Positions 23,481 through 32,787 of a stretch of DNA of 36,034 bases are shown piece after piece; positions within the stretch are counted from its first letter, which is position 1; every line of letters starts with the position of its first letter. Below the pieces are notes generated by a model. That model did no database searches. It saw only the letters and a program-made list of their open reading frames with translations, and was not told where the DNA came from. Made by a program: the position numbers and the translations under genes. Origin of the DNA: Leptospiraceae bacterium UBA2033 (GTDB taxonomy: Bacteria > Spirochaetota > Leptospiria > Leptospirales > Leptospiraceae); the NCBI GenBank assembly GCA_002333425.1, contig DDBL01000229.1, forward strand, positions 1 through 36,034, written 5' to 3'.

Positions 23481-25424
23481 TTGTCAGAACAAAATTCACA
23501 ATTCTTTAGAGTAGTAGATTTTAACCCTGCCGCGCAAGCTGTGCAGGGTATGGAGTCGCGTGGTGATTTTCAATACAAAGGGATTTATCGTTTTTTTACA
23601 ACGATTAACGAATGGACCGAAAAATTTCTCGCGAATAAAATACTGCCCAATGCAGAGCAGTTAACGCGCGACATTACCTTAGAGAAGGATAAGGTCGATT
23701 TTTTCATTAATGAACTTTGTTTCAGGGCAAACCCTCCTATCATCAAAAAGATCACTACTGTAGAGTTTGAATTAAGCGATATGCGTAAGTCCGAAAATTT
23801 AACTACAGGACTTAGGCGAAATACTGTATTTGCAAGACCTTCTACACTAGACGCAGGTTCCTCCCAACGATACATAAACGGATGTAACGAACGAAGTGTT
23901 GCTGCCATAAAACGGGCAATTGCAGAAGTGCGCACTCCTTGGCATGGGGATAAGTTCAAGGATTATGTGTTTGCTCGTATCAATGCAAATAAATTAAGTG
24001 AAACGTATGCGTCACATGATATTGGAAATTTATTTAATTGTCCGTATGATTCTAGTAAACAATTAAAAGAAATTACAGTGAACACTCATTTAAAACCTGT
24101 TCTAAAAAAACTGGTAGATGATAAAATTTTATTATTTTTCAGAAATGAGAAAGCATTAAAATCAGCTAATAAATCCATATTTCTATACAATAGCAAAGAT
24201 GAAGTAATTGAACGTATTGAGATTTATGTAAACTATCTAAAGAAACATATTATTCCTTCTCTTCAAAAAATTGGAGTGATTGGTGGAGTTTCTGATGAGG
24301 AATATTCTGATTTTGCGTCACTCGCTACCAAAATTCTTGCTTATATGGATGATTCGTATGGAGATCAAAAATATATGGTCGAGGAACTTATCATCCTTGG
24401 AGCGTTTTATGAAAATTACAGAGAAGAAATAAAACGTAAAGAGCAGAAAGACAAAATCATTGAAGTAGTCAAACTTGTGGAAAACGCAGGTAAGCTCGTT
24501 GATATTTCTACCATTCGAGTAAATGGAGAGCCTATTCCAAAAGAAATTATTCCTGCTATCGTTGGAAATGAAAGTATTCTATATGCAGAATACGATGATG
24601 GAAATACATACTTTGAATTTCTATTGCACAGATCTGCTGTTAATTTGGCTGTTGATTTGGCTAAAAAGATTTATCAAAGTACTGGAAATGATACTGATGT
24701 TCGTATTCTCTCAAAAATGAATATCAATGCAAATTTAGATGAAAATTTAAAAAAGGATTTTTATGCAATTGAGATGGAAAGTCTTTTTAAATACCTTCCA
24801 TTTCTAACTAGAATGTGGCGCACGATTATGGGTAACATTTATGTTACCAAAGCAGAAGCAGAAGCGATACGACGCCAAAAAGAAATGGAACAGAAAAAAA
24901 GAATCAACGAATCCAAAGCAAAACAAATTGCAAAGGAAAAATCCAAGCTTGTTGAAGAACGTATGAAACAGATAGAAGAGATAGAACAAGGTTTGCCGCT
25001 CGGAGATAATAAAGAAACAGATGTAGAAAAAAAACTCTCTCCAGAAGAAGAAAAACAAGTAAAAGATGTTCTGCAATCAATTATCACAACTTTAGATACA
25101 GCTTGGGATGCAAAACTTTTTCCAGACAGAGAATATGTAATGCAAAATGTAAAAACTGGAATGTCGGAAGATCAGTTTGTAATGTTTTTGAAAAAGTATT
25201 CTATGAAAGATATTTTATCATTTCAAGTAAAATCAAAAACAAACAAATTCAAATGGCCTATTTTAGTAACTAGACATTATTTGAAACGCCATGGAAAACG
25301 ATTATTAGAAATTGCAAGAAGGGAAGCAGAGACAGAGAGAAGGGCTCCAGCTCCAGACCAAGACAAATTTGATTTATATTCTTATATGGAAGAATTTTTA
25401 GAAAGGGTATTACCTAGGATCTAA
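23481..25424 (+). CDS. Large conserved-looking cytoplasmic protein of unknown function
   Basis: The product has 647 residues without signal peptide or membrane segments. Residues 1-430 are mixed alpha/beta with no motif I recognise. Residues about 450-510 form a highly charged helix (EAIRRQKEMEQKKRI, KQIAKEKSKLVEER), likely coiled coil. A helical C-terminal domain (about 515-647) follows. The start is TTG 23481, 1 bp after the asd stop, with a weak upstream site. The stop TAA shares its last A with the ATG of pyk. Its lock-in between two metabolic enzymes suggests co-expression, but I cannot infer its role. Confidence 0.7.
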   Translation: MSEQNSQFFRVVDFNPAAQAVQGMESRGDFQYKGIYRFFTTINEWTEKFLANKILPNAEQLTRDITLEKDKVDFFINELCFRANPPIIKKITTVEFELSDMRKSENLTTGLRRNTVFARPSTLDAGSSQRYINGCNERSVAAIKRAIAEVRTPWHGDKFKDYVFARINANKLSETYASHDIGNLFNCPYDSSKQLKEITVNTHLKPVLKKLVDDKILLFFRNEKALKSANKSIFLYNSKDEVIERIEIYVNYLKKHIIPSLQKIGVIGGVSDEEYSDFASLATKILAYMDDSYGDQKYMVEELIILGAFYENYREEIKRKEQKDKIIEVVKLVENAGKLVDISTIRVNGEPIPKEIIPAIVGNESILYAEYDDGNTYFEFLLHRSAVNLAVDLAKKIYQSTGNDTDVRILSKMNINANLDENLKKDFYAIEMESLFKYLPFLTRMWRTIMGNIYVTKAEAEAIRRQKEMEQKKRINESKAKQIAKEKSKLVEERMKQIEEIEQGLPLGDNKETDVEKKLSPEEEKQVKDVLQSIITTLDTAWDAKLFPDREYVMQNVKTGMSEDQFVMFLKKYSMKDILSFQVKSKTNKFKWPILVTRHYLKRHGKRLLEIARREAETERRAPAPDQDKFDLYSYMEEFLERVLPRI

Positions 25425-26848
25425 TGCAAACAACAGAAAAATTTAGAAAAACAAAAATTATATGTACAATAGGTCCTGCCACGTCGGACATTAATATGAT
25501 TCGTAAACTCGCTGAAGCGGGAATGAATATCGCAAGACTGAACATGTCTCACGGCGATCACAAATTTCACGGCGATATAATTCATAAGATAAAAAAATTA
25601 AACAAAGATTTAAAATATCCAATCGCAATTCTTTTAGATACGCAAGGACCAGAAATTAGAACTGGTGAAGTTCATACAGAATTAGATTTAAAAGTTGGAG
25701 AAATTTTTACTTTTCACGTAATTCCAGGACAAGAGTCAGAAGAAAGATCGGTCTTCGTGAATTATACTGATATTATTAATGATCTAAAAATTGGCGACAA
25801 AGTGACTGTAGACAATGGACTTATCAATCTAGTTGTACTAGAAAAAAAAGAGAAGGAACTTATCTGTAGAGTACTCGACGGGGGTAAACTCGGTAGCCGC
25901 AAACATATTAATCTCCCGGGGATAAAGGTGAATATCCCCTCAATCACTCAAAAAGATTTGAAAGATATTATATTTGGATTAGAGCAAGACATCGACTTTA
26001 TTGCTTTGTCTTTTGTTCGTAGCCCAGAAGATATTTTACAACTCAGAAAAATTATTGAAGAACAAAATGGTCATGCACAAATCGTAGCCAAGATAGAAGA
26101 TGCAGAAGCCGTAAAAAATTACAAAGAAATCATTGCAGTATCTGATGGTGTAATGGTTGCACGTGGAGATTTGGGAGTCGAAGTAGAGTTAGAAGAGCTT
26201 CCTATCATCCAAAGAAAGATCATCAAAGAATGCGCAGTGCAAGGCAAACGAGTGATAGTCGCAACTCACCTTTTAGAAAGTATGATCCAAAATCCATTTC
26301 CTACTAGGGCTGAGGTGACTGACGTTGCAAATGCAGTCTTTGAAGAAGCGGATGCAATTATGTTATCAGGTGAAACTGCTTCTGGAAAATTTCCTGTGCG
26401 TTGTGTTGAAATGCTTCATAAAATTGCGATGCGTGTTGAATCATCAGGTGGTGGTGTTGGTTATGTATTACAAAAAAAACCAAAAAATAAAAAAGAGGAA
26501 TTAGCTAAGTCAGCAGCTTTATTAGCGGACTCTCTTAAGTGTAATGCTGTAATCGTAATTACCCGCAGAGGAACAACTGCAAATAACATTGCAGCCTATC
26601 ACCCAGAATATCCGATTATACATGCGTTTACAAATATGACTTCCGTTCGTCGCAAACTTTGGCTTAACCGTGGAATACTTCCCTATCGAGTTGACTTTTC
26701 TAGCGATCCAGAAAAAACAATCTCCCAAGCAATCGAAACATTGAAAAAAAATAATATGATAGTTGCCGGGCAACAGGTTGTTATTCTCTCCGATATTATT
26801 GCTGGCGAAGATAGAGTGGAGACAATTCAAGTTAGAGATGTAAAATAA
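25424..26848 (+). CDS. pyk: Pyruvate kinase
   Basis: The enzyme catalyses the last glycolytic step, phosphoenolpyruvate plus ADP to pyruvate plus ATP. The product has 474 residues. In order: TKIICTIGPAT, NIARLNMSHGDH, DTQGPEIRTG, FIALSFVRSPED, AKIEDAEAV, DGVMVARGDLGVEV, VATHLLESMI (more often VATQMLESMI), TRAEVTDVANAV and EADAIMLSGETASGKFP. A C-terminal allosteric-type domain follows (VITRRGTTANNIAAYHP). ATG 25424 overlaps the previous stop (TAATG). The message probably ends in the repeat-filled gap before 26906. Confidence 0.97.
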   Translation: MQTTEKFRKTKIICTIGPATSDINMIRKLAEAGMNIARLNMSHGDHKFHGDIIHKIKKLNKDLKYPIAILLDTQGPEIRTGEVHTELDLKVGEIFTFHVIPGQESEERSVFVNYTDIINDLKIGDKVTVDNGLINLVVLEKKEKELICRVLDGGKLGSRKHINLPGIKVNIPSITQKDLKDIIFGLEQDIDFIALSFVRSPEDILQLRKIIEEQNGHAQIVAKIEDAEAVKNYKEIIAVSDGVMVARGDLGVEVELEELPIIQRKIIKECAVQGKRVIVATHLLESMIQNPFPTRAEVTDVANAVFEEADAIMLSGETASGKFPVRCVEMLHKIAMRVESSGGGVGYVLQKKPKNKKEELAKSAALLADSLKCNAVIVITRRGTTANNIAAYHPEYPIIHAFTNMTSVRRKLWLNRGILPYRVDFSSDPEKTISQAIETLKKNNMIVAGQQVVILSDIIAGEDRVETIQVRDVK

Positions 26849-26855
26849 AAATATT

Positions 26856-26886
26856 GCCACAGAGGCACAAAGACACAGAGAGATTT
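26856..26886 (+). repeat. CCACAGAG-family intergenic repeat
   Basis: GCCACAGAGGCACAAAGAC followed by ACAGAGAGATTT lies in the 57-bp gap between pyk and the SGNH-MBOAT gene. Related sequences occur at 32721-32741 and, inverted, at 33826-33865. From memory, such CACAGAG strings recur between genes in many bacteria with no agreed function. Confidence 0.5.
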
Positions 26887-26905
26887 ATTTCTAATTTATA
26901 ATAGA

Positions 26906-29704
26906 ATGCTAAAAAAAGTTCTATATTTCTTTTTTACCTTTTTCTTTACATTAGGAATCTTTTCTCTTATTCAAGAAAAGTATTTAGAATCTAATCAAAT
27001 TTTTCCGAGATTCAGTGAATATATTCCTGATAGTGTGGAGACTATTCAAAATTTCATTTCTCCGCCAGAGCCAAAAAAAGAAGAAGGAAAAGTAAAAACA
27101 AACCTGTATGCAGGGGATAATTATGAGTATTTGCTCTCATTTTTTGAAAAACTTTCCAAGTTAAAAACGAAAAAAGATGGTGTAGTTCGAGTTTTACATT
27201 ACGGAGATTCTATGCTCTGGTCGGATATGATAACCTCTGGAATCAAGGAACGTTTTCAAAAAGACTTTGGAGATGGCGGAAGAGGGCTAGTTCCCATCAC
27301 GAATCAACTTTCTAGAAAAGTATTATCACACAAAAACCTAACAAATGAAACACAATTTACTTGGAAAAATTTAGATCATAGACAGTTTATCAATCCACAA
27401 ATTGGATTTTTAGGAGAAGCGGCAATTCCTAATTATCCCAATATTATGTTGAAACATGAATTAGAAGAAAATTTAAAGAGTTGGAAAAAGTCAGAGATTC
27501 TATTTAGAAGTTTTTCCGAGAAAATTGAATTCAATATAAAAGTGAATGTTATTCAAGGTAATGAATCGTTATCCGCAACTCTTGAGCAAACGAAAGTAAA
27601 CAAAAATAAATCCAAAGAGTGTGGACAAATTTCTTTAGAATTAGAGAATGCAAAAAATCTAAACATAGAATTAAGTCAGCTAAATCAGCCTTACCCAGTA
27701 TTAGATGCAATTAATTTTGAAACAGATTATGGTGTCGTCTACTCAACAGTATCCAGACAGGGAATCGAGATTGGTGATTTGCTTTTAATAGATGAAAAGA
27801 GTCTAGCTTGTGGGTTTACATATTATAAACCGGACTTACTTATTTTTCAGTTCGGTGTCAATGAATCGGAAAACTTAGCGCGTAAAGCTTATATAACGCA
27901 AGAAAGTTACAAAAAGAATTTAGAAGATGTGATTTCTAGGTTTCAGAAAATTTTACCAGATACAAATATTCTACTCATTTCTCCGATAGAGAGAATTTCT
28001 AAAAATGAAAAAGGAATTTATCAGACAATGCCTGAAATTCTTTTTATTCGAGATACACAAAAAGAAATTGCTGAAAAATATAAAATTGGATTTTACGATA
28101 GTTTTTCGGCACTTGGTGGAGCAGGGCAAAACGATATTTTATATCAGAATGGATTTATGCAACCGGATAAGACGCATTTGACTCGAAAAGGCGGAGAGTT
28201 TTTTGCGGAAGTAATCTACTCAGATTTTTTTACTCATTATCAAAAATTTAATGGAATAGTAGAAGAAACTCATAAAAAAAATTTAGCGCAATTAAAAAAG
28301 GACAAAAACAAAGAAGTCAATTTTGTATCGAAAGCATATTTTTATTTCTTTATGATTGTGTGGATAATGGCAACTTTACTCACGCGTTTTCCAGAATATA
28401 AAATTGGATTTTTAGCAATAGTTTCATTTTATTTTTATGCTACTTGGAATTTTTATGCACTAGGAATTATTTTAGCTTCCACAATTATTGATTTTTTTTG
28501 TGGATTAAAAATTTATCAAGAACAGCAGGCTGGACGTAAGGGAACGGGTTATCTTGTTTTGTCGCTAGTTTCAAACTTGTCGATGTTATTTTTCTTTAAG
28601 TATTGTGATTTTGTAGTAGGGTTACTTAATGTTATCCAAATAAATGGGAATCCTATCTCTATTCCATTGTTGAATTTGATTTTACCTGTAGGAATTTCCT
28701 TTTATACTTTCCAAACTCTTTCGTATACAATTGACATTTGGAGAAAAAAGTTAATCCCCGAAATAAAAATCATTCGTTTTGCACAGTACGTGGCTTTCTT
28801 CCCACAGTTAGTTGCAGGTCCGATTGTGCGGGCAACAGAGTTTTTACCCGGTTTAAAAAAACGAGGTGAACATTTCAATTTAAAATATGTAAAATTTTCC
28901 AGTGGAGTTATTTTAATACTGATTGGCGTAGTTAAAAAAATTTTAGCGGATAGGCTTGCTTTTGGAATCATAGACGGAGTTTATGCAAATCCAGATATGT
29001 ATAGTTCGGTTGAGATTTTAGCTGCAATTTATGCTTATGGGATACAGATCTTTTTTGATTTTTCGGGTTATTCAGATATAGCTATCGGATCTGCAAAAAT
29101 TTTAGGGTATCACTTAACTTTAAACTTTAATCGACCTTATACTTCTTTTTCTATTACTGATTTTTGGAGAAGGTGGCATATTTCTCTAGGGAGTTGGTTT
29201 AGGGATTATCTCTATATACCTCTTGGCGGGAATCGAAGTGCGGTAAATCGTAATTTGCTTTTTACTTTTTTTCTTTGTGGAGTTTGGCATGGAGCCGGGA
29301 TTCCATTTTTAATTTGGGGTTTATATCATGGAGTATTACTCGTTATAGAAAGAATTACTGGATTTGGAAAGCAGCAAACTGTAATTGGTAGAGTGGTTAC
29401 TTTGCATTTGGTGCTATTTGGTTGGATTATTTTTAGGAGTGATAGTTGGTTAACCTTTAGTAGAATTATAGAAAATTTATTCCAATTTAGTATTCATATT
29501 CCTAATTTAGAAATATGGATTATTGTTTTTTTAATCCTGTTCTATCTATATGAACTGATTGCATTTCGCTTTATCGAAACACTAAAAATGATTTGGTTTA
29601 AATGTCCTTCTGTGTTTCAGGGATTTTTCGCTGCGGTTGCTATCTTGTTTGCCTACTACTTACACCGAGCAGAAATAAAGCCATTTATTTATTTTCAGTT
29701 TTAA
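26906..29704 (+). CDS. SGNH-MBOAT fusion O-acyltransferase
   Basis: The product has 932 residues. A membrane anchor spans about 5-22. An extracytoplasmic SGNH domain (about 70-450) has HYGDSMLW with Ser102, FQFGVNES as block III, and D421-K-T-H424. An MBOAT domain (about 470-932) has PVGISFYTFQTLSYTID, FFPQLVAGPIVRATEFLP, DFWRRWHISLGSWFRDYLY and GVWHGAGIPFLIWGLYHG with His795 and His808. One chain thus joins transmembrane acyl transfer and the periplasmic SGNH step that is split between two genes at 18398-21529. The SGNH-first order differs from OafA-type proteins, where an acyltransferase-3 domain comes first. The target polymer is unknown. Confidence 0.9.
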   Translation: MLKKVLYFFFTFFFTLGIFSLIQEKYLESNQIFPRFSEYIPDSVETIQNFISPPEPKKEEGKVKTNLYAGDNYEYLLSFFEKLSKLKTKKDGVVRVLHYGDSMLWSDMITSGIKERFQKDFGDGGRGLVPITNQLSRKVLSHKNLTNETQFTWKNLDHRQFINPQIGFLGEAAIPNYPNIMLKHELEENLKSWKKSEILFRSFSEKIEFNIKVNVIQGNESLSATLEQTKVNKNKSKECGQISLELENAKNLNIELSQLNQPYPVLDAINFETDYGVVYSTVSRQGIEIGDLLLIDEKSLACGFTYYKPDLLIFQFGVNESENLARKAYITQESYKKNLEDVISRFQKILPDTNILLISPIERISKNEKGIYQTMPEILFIRDTQKEIAEKYKIGFYDSFSALGGAGQNDILYQNGFMQPDKTHLTRKGGEFFAEVIYSDFFTHYQKFNGIVEETHKKNLAQLKKDKNKEVNFVSKAYFYFFMIVWIMATLLTRFPEYKIGFLAIVSFYFYATWNFYALGIILASTIIDFFCGLKIYQEQQAGRKGTGYLVLSLVSNLSMLFFFKYCDFVVGLLNVIQINGNPISIPLLNLILPVGISFYTFQTLSYTIDIWRKKLIPEIKIIRFAQYVAFFPQLVAGPIVRATEFLPGLKKRGEHFNLKYVKFSSGVILILIGVVKKILADRLAFGIIDGVYANPDMYSSVEILAAIYAYGIQIFFDFSGYSDIAIGSAKILGYHLTLNFNRPYTSFSITDFWRRWHISLGSWFRDYLYIPLGGNRSAVNRNLLFTFFLCGVWHGAGIPFLIWGLYHGVLLVIERITGFGKQQTVIGRVVTLHLVLFGWIIFRSDSWLTFSRIIENLFQFSIHIPNLEIWIIVFLILFYLYELIAFRFIETLKMIWFKCPSVFQGFFAAVAILFAYYLHRAEIKPFIYFQF

Positions 29705-29723
29705 TTTTTTGAGGAATCAAGAT

Positions 29724-30359
29724 ATGAAATATATTTACTATTTAGTTTCTCTTGTATTAATCTTATTGATAACTATTTCCTTTGTTTATTTCAGTTCCAA
29801 TTTTAAAAATAATTCTGCAAATAAGAACGATGGATTTTCTAGAGGTGTTGTCGAGAAGGGAAGTGGAAGTTTACGAAAATCCGCAAGACAGCGGTCTCTT
29901 TTTGAAGAGGATTCTAAATTTTTAGAATTTCCAGATATGGGAATGGAAGAAGCGGATTCTTCTGATTTGACCCCAGAAGAAAAAGAAAGAAGGAAAAAAC
30001 TGATTATTGAAAAATCTAAAAAGTTAGCTGAAATGTTCCCGCATAATTCTGTTATACCACGAGAGCTTTCATTAGAAGAGTCCAAAAAAGTTAACGAAAC
30101 CAAAGAGCGAATGGCAATGATACAAAACAATTTTCTTCAAAATGAAACTGTATCCAAAGAAGATAAAATTTTCTATTATAACCAAAGACTTAAAATTTCC
30201 AAAGACCGACTAGAAATTTTCCGTTATGCGCTTGGGCTTCAAAATGGAGGGAATTTTGATGAATCTAAACTGGATGGATTTTTAAAAGAAAGATACGAAT
30301 CAATTCTCGAAAATGAAAAAGCATATTCGGAAGAAATTACCAAGATAGAAAAAGAGTAG
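29724..30359 (+). CDS. Membrane-anchored coiled-coil protein, unknown function
   Basis: The 211-residue product has a single N-terminal hydrophobic segment (about 5-26), a low-complexity linker and charged helices (PEEKERRKKLIIEKSKKLAEMF; ESILENEKAYSEEITKIEKE) likely to form coiled coil. ATG 29724 is preferred because GAGGA (29711-29715) lies 8 nt upstream; TTG 29709 overlaps that site. It is 19 bp downstream of the SGNH-MBOAT gene and probably in its operon. No domain is recognised. Confidence 0.65.
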   Translation: MKYIYYLVSLVLILLITISFVYFSSNFKNNSANKNDGFSRGVVEKGSGSLRKSARQRSLFEEDSKFLEFPDMGMEEADSSDLTPEEKERRKKLIIEKSKKLAEMFPHNSVIPRELSLEESKKVNETKERMAMIQNNFLQNETVSKEDKIFYYNQRLKISKDRLEIFRYALGLQNGGNFDESKLDGFLKERYESILENEKAYSEEITKIEKE

Positions 30360-30389
30360 TTTAAAAAATTCTTGTAAACAAGTAGCACT

Positions 30390-32750
30390 ATGAATGATGG
30401 AACTATGAAAGAGTCCATTTTAATCACACAGTGTTTACAAAACGATTTTACAAAACTTATTGGAAAGTTTGAATCAATCCCAAATTTATTGCATATAGGA
30501 TATGACGAAGCAAGGCGAATTCTCAGTGAGAAAGTAGAAGATGGTCCTGTAACAACTGTGATGGACTGGGCGTATCACACTCCTAGAGAAAATCTAAATA
30601 TCATTCATATTCGAGATTGGCATAATCCAGATGATCCGCGTGAGAAAGATCATTTAGACCAATTTGGAAAACATTGTATTCATAATACAGAGGGAGCAGA
30701 GTTTGTGTTTGCAAAATCGATTCTTCCAAATCGTGAACATCATATAGTAAATGCATCTGGGTTAAATGACTTTGTTGATACTAATTTGGAAGAGCTTTTA
30801 GCGCCTTATAAAAATGAACCAGTGAAAGTTGGAATCATGGGAGTGTGGACTGAAGCTAAGATTACTTTTCTTGCTTATGATTTAAAAACACGTTATCCGA
30901 ATTTTGAAATTGCGGTTTGCTCTGCATTATGCGCAAGTTCTTCTAGAGCAATGCACTTTATTTCTCTTGATCAATTAAAATCTATTTTAGGGATCAAGAT
31001 TTTTTCTTCGATTGGAGATTTTACTAATTTTCTTACAGGCACATTACCAAAGATCGAACTGAAAGTGCAGGACAAAAAAGCGATTAGCCTCAAATTCTCT
31101 GATCCAAATTATTCGATTTCGGAAGTGGATACTCAGATTTTACTCTACTTATATCGTGACGCAAAAGAAGTTGAGTTTGTTTGTTTGGATGGTGGATTTT
31201 CAGGGAACGTAGTTTTGAAAGCTCGTGCACTTGATAAGTTCGGTCACTACCAAGTTCCAACAGTTATCAAGATAGGCAAACGCGAGTTAATCGGTAAAGA
31301 AAGAACTTCATTCGAAAAAATCCAAGAGGTGCTTGGAAACAATGCTCCAAATATCGTAGACTTCGCGGAGCTAGAAGATAGGGGAGCGATTAAGTATCGT
31401 TATGCGGCAATGCTTGATAATGGAGTAAAAACATTTCAGAAATATTATGCTGCTGTAAATGATGTAGATAAGATTAAACATAAACTAGAAATTGTATTTA
31501 AAAAACAACTAGGTAGACTCTACGAAGCATCTAACAATGAAAAATTAAACCTACTCGAATACTACGAATATTCCAATAAATATGCAGCATCGATTCGCAA
31601 AAAAGTAGAGTCGATTATTGATGCACCGGCTAATGGGCATACTCTCAATTTACATGGATTTACCTTCCCAAATGTGTGTAATTTTTATGAAATAGAACTT
31701 GCTGGACTTAAAGAAAATATAACACCTTATCATTATGTTTCCTATTTACATGGGGACTTGAATGGGGCAAACATCATAGTAGACGCACAGGAAAATGTTT
31801 GGTTGATTGACTTTTTTCACACTCATAAAGGTCATATTCTAAAAGATTTAATCAAGTTAGAAAATGATATTTTATATATTTTTATGACAATTGATTCTCT
31901 TGAGGAATTTAAAGAAGCTGTTGCGTTAGTTGATATTTTGCTTGAAGTAAATAATCTTGGTGAAGCATTAGATACTTCTCTAAAGTCTAATTTTAAATTC
32001 CATCAGATTAAAAAAGCATTTGAGATAATCGCGATTATGCGTTCGTATTATCCAGATTTAATTCATACAGATAGAGATCCTTATCAGTTATTTGTTGGAC
32101 TAATGCGTTATTCGATGCATACACTTTCATTTGATGAGTCCAATGATTGGCAAAAAAAACTTGCACTCTACGCAGGTTCCATTTGCTCTGCAAAAATTAA
32201 AAATACTTTACAGACTGCAAATGATTTGAGAATTGATTTTATAGAAAATCCAACTAATAAAAACGAGGCGAGGATGGGACTTACAATTCTCCCTGGTCGT
32301 AAGGATAGGGCACGAAGTATTACAACTGATTTAAAAGTAATTCAGTCTAATGAAATAAAAGGAGTTGTATCTTTGATCACCGAGCCTGAGTATGAAGAAT
32401 ACGGTGTCAAACGATTGAAAACTGCTTACGCAGATGCGGGGCTAATCGCTCGTTACTTCCCGATTTTAGATCAGGGAGTTCCAGATTTTGATTCTATGAA
32501 TCAAACTTTAGAATGGATGCATCAAATTTTGTCTAAAAAACAAAACCTGCTTATTCATTGTGTTGGTGGATTAGGTAGATCGGGTACTTTAGCAGCGTGT
32601 TATCTAATTCGTTACTATGGTCTCAGCGCAAAAGATGCAATAGCCCATGTGAGAAAGTATAGATCAGAGAGAGCAGTTGAATCTATCGAGCAGGAAAGTT
32701 TTATAGCAGAATTTGCGAAAAGGAAAGATTTGCCACAGAGTTCGAGGTGA
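30390..32750 (+). CDS. Three-domain protein: isochorismatase-like, kinase-like, dual-specificity phosphatase
   Basis: The product has 786 residues. Residues 1-225 have the isochorismatase/cysteine-hydrolase fold: Asp19 in QNDF is kept, but the Lys position appears as Asn121 (HIVNAS) and the Cys position as Lys157 (GVWTEAK), so hydrolysis is unlikely. Residues about 255-620 are kinase/aminoglycoside-phosphotransferase-like: Gly loop GGFSGN (268-273), Lys294 in VIKIG, catalytic HGDLNGAN (H454, D456, N461) and Asp474 in LIDFF. Residues about 640-775 are a Tyr/dual-specificity phosphatase with HCVGGLGRSGT (Cys724, Arg730) and acid loop LDQGVP. A kinase and a phosphatase in one chain suggest a reversible phospho-switch; the substrate is unknown. 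No clear Shine-Dalgarno precedes ATG 30390 (ATG 30405 is possible). The last codons lie in a repeat. Confidence 0.75.
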   Translation: MNDGTMKESILITQCLQNDFTKLIGKFESIPNLLHIGYDEARRILSEKVEDGPVTTVMDWAYHTPRENLNIIHIRDWHNPDDPREKDHLDQFGKHCIHNTEGAEFVFAKSILPNREHHIVNASGLNDFVDTNLEELLAPYKNEPVKVGIMGVWTEAKITFLAYDLKTRYPNFEIAVCSALCASSSRAMHFISLDQLKSILGIKIFSSIGDFTNFLTGTLPKIELKVQDKKAISLKFSDPNYSISEVDTQILLYLYRDAKEVEFVCLDGGFSGNVVLKARALDKFGHYQVPTVIKIGKRELIGKERTSFEKIQEVLGNNAPNIVDFAELEDRGAIKYRYAAMLDNGVKTFQKYYAAVNDVDKIKHKLEIVFKKQLGRLYEASNNEKLNLLEYYEYSNKYAASIRKKVESIIDAPANGHTLNLHGFTFPNVCNFYEIELAGLKENITPYHYVSYLHGDLNGANIIVDAQENVWLIDFFHTHKGHILKDLIKLENDILYIFMTIDSLEEFKEAVALVDILLEVNNLGEALDTSLKSNFKFHQIKKAFEIIAIMRSYYPDLIHTDRDPYQLFVGLMRYSMHTLSFDESNDWQKKLALYAGSICSAKIKNTLQTANDLRIDFIENPTNKNEARMGLTILPGRKDRARSITTDLKVIQSNEIKGVVSLITEPEYEEYGVKRLKTAYADAGLIARYFPILDQGVPDFDSMNQTLEWMHQILSKKQNLLIHCVGGLGRSGTLAACYLIRYYGLSAKDAIAHVRKYRSERAVESIEQESFIAEFAKRKDLPQSSR
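32721..32741 (+). repeat. CCACAGAG-family repeat at the 3' end of the phosphatase gene
   Basis: GGAAAGATTTGCCACAGAG with its flanking bases is an exact reverse complement of 33845-33865 over 21 bp. The copy is coding here: it supplies the final residues (KDLPQSSR) of the three-domain protein. The two copies bracket moxR in inverted orientation. Confidence 0.65.
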
Positions 32751-32787
32751 CAGTAATAATAGAAATTATAATAGGAATAAACAAAGA

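Noticed and set aside
24804..25087. Two overlapping minus-strand open frames opposite the 647-residue gene
   Set aside because: They are Phe/Ser-rich mirror images of the Lys/Glu-rich coiled coil on the + strand, with no start signals.
32713..32787. Longer N-terminus for the MoxR protein
   Set aside because: It would overlap the previous gene, run through repeat-derived sequence and add residues unlike MoxR; ATG 32788 gives a normal N-terminus.
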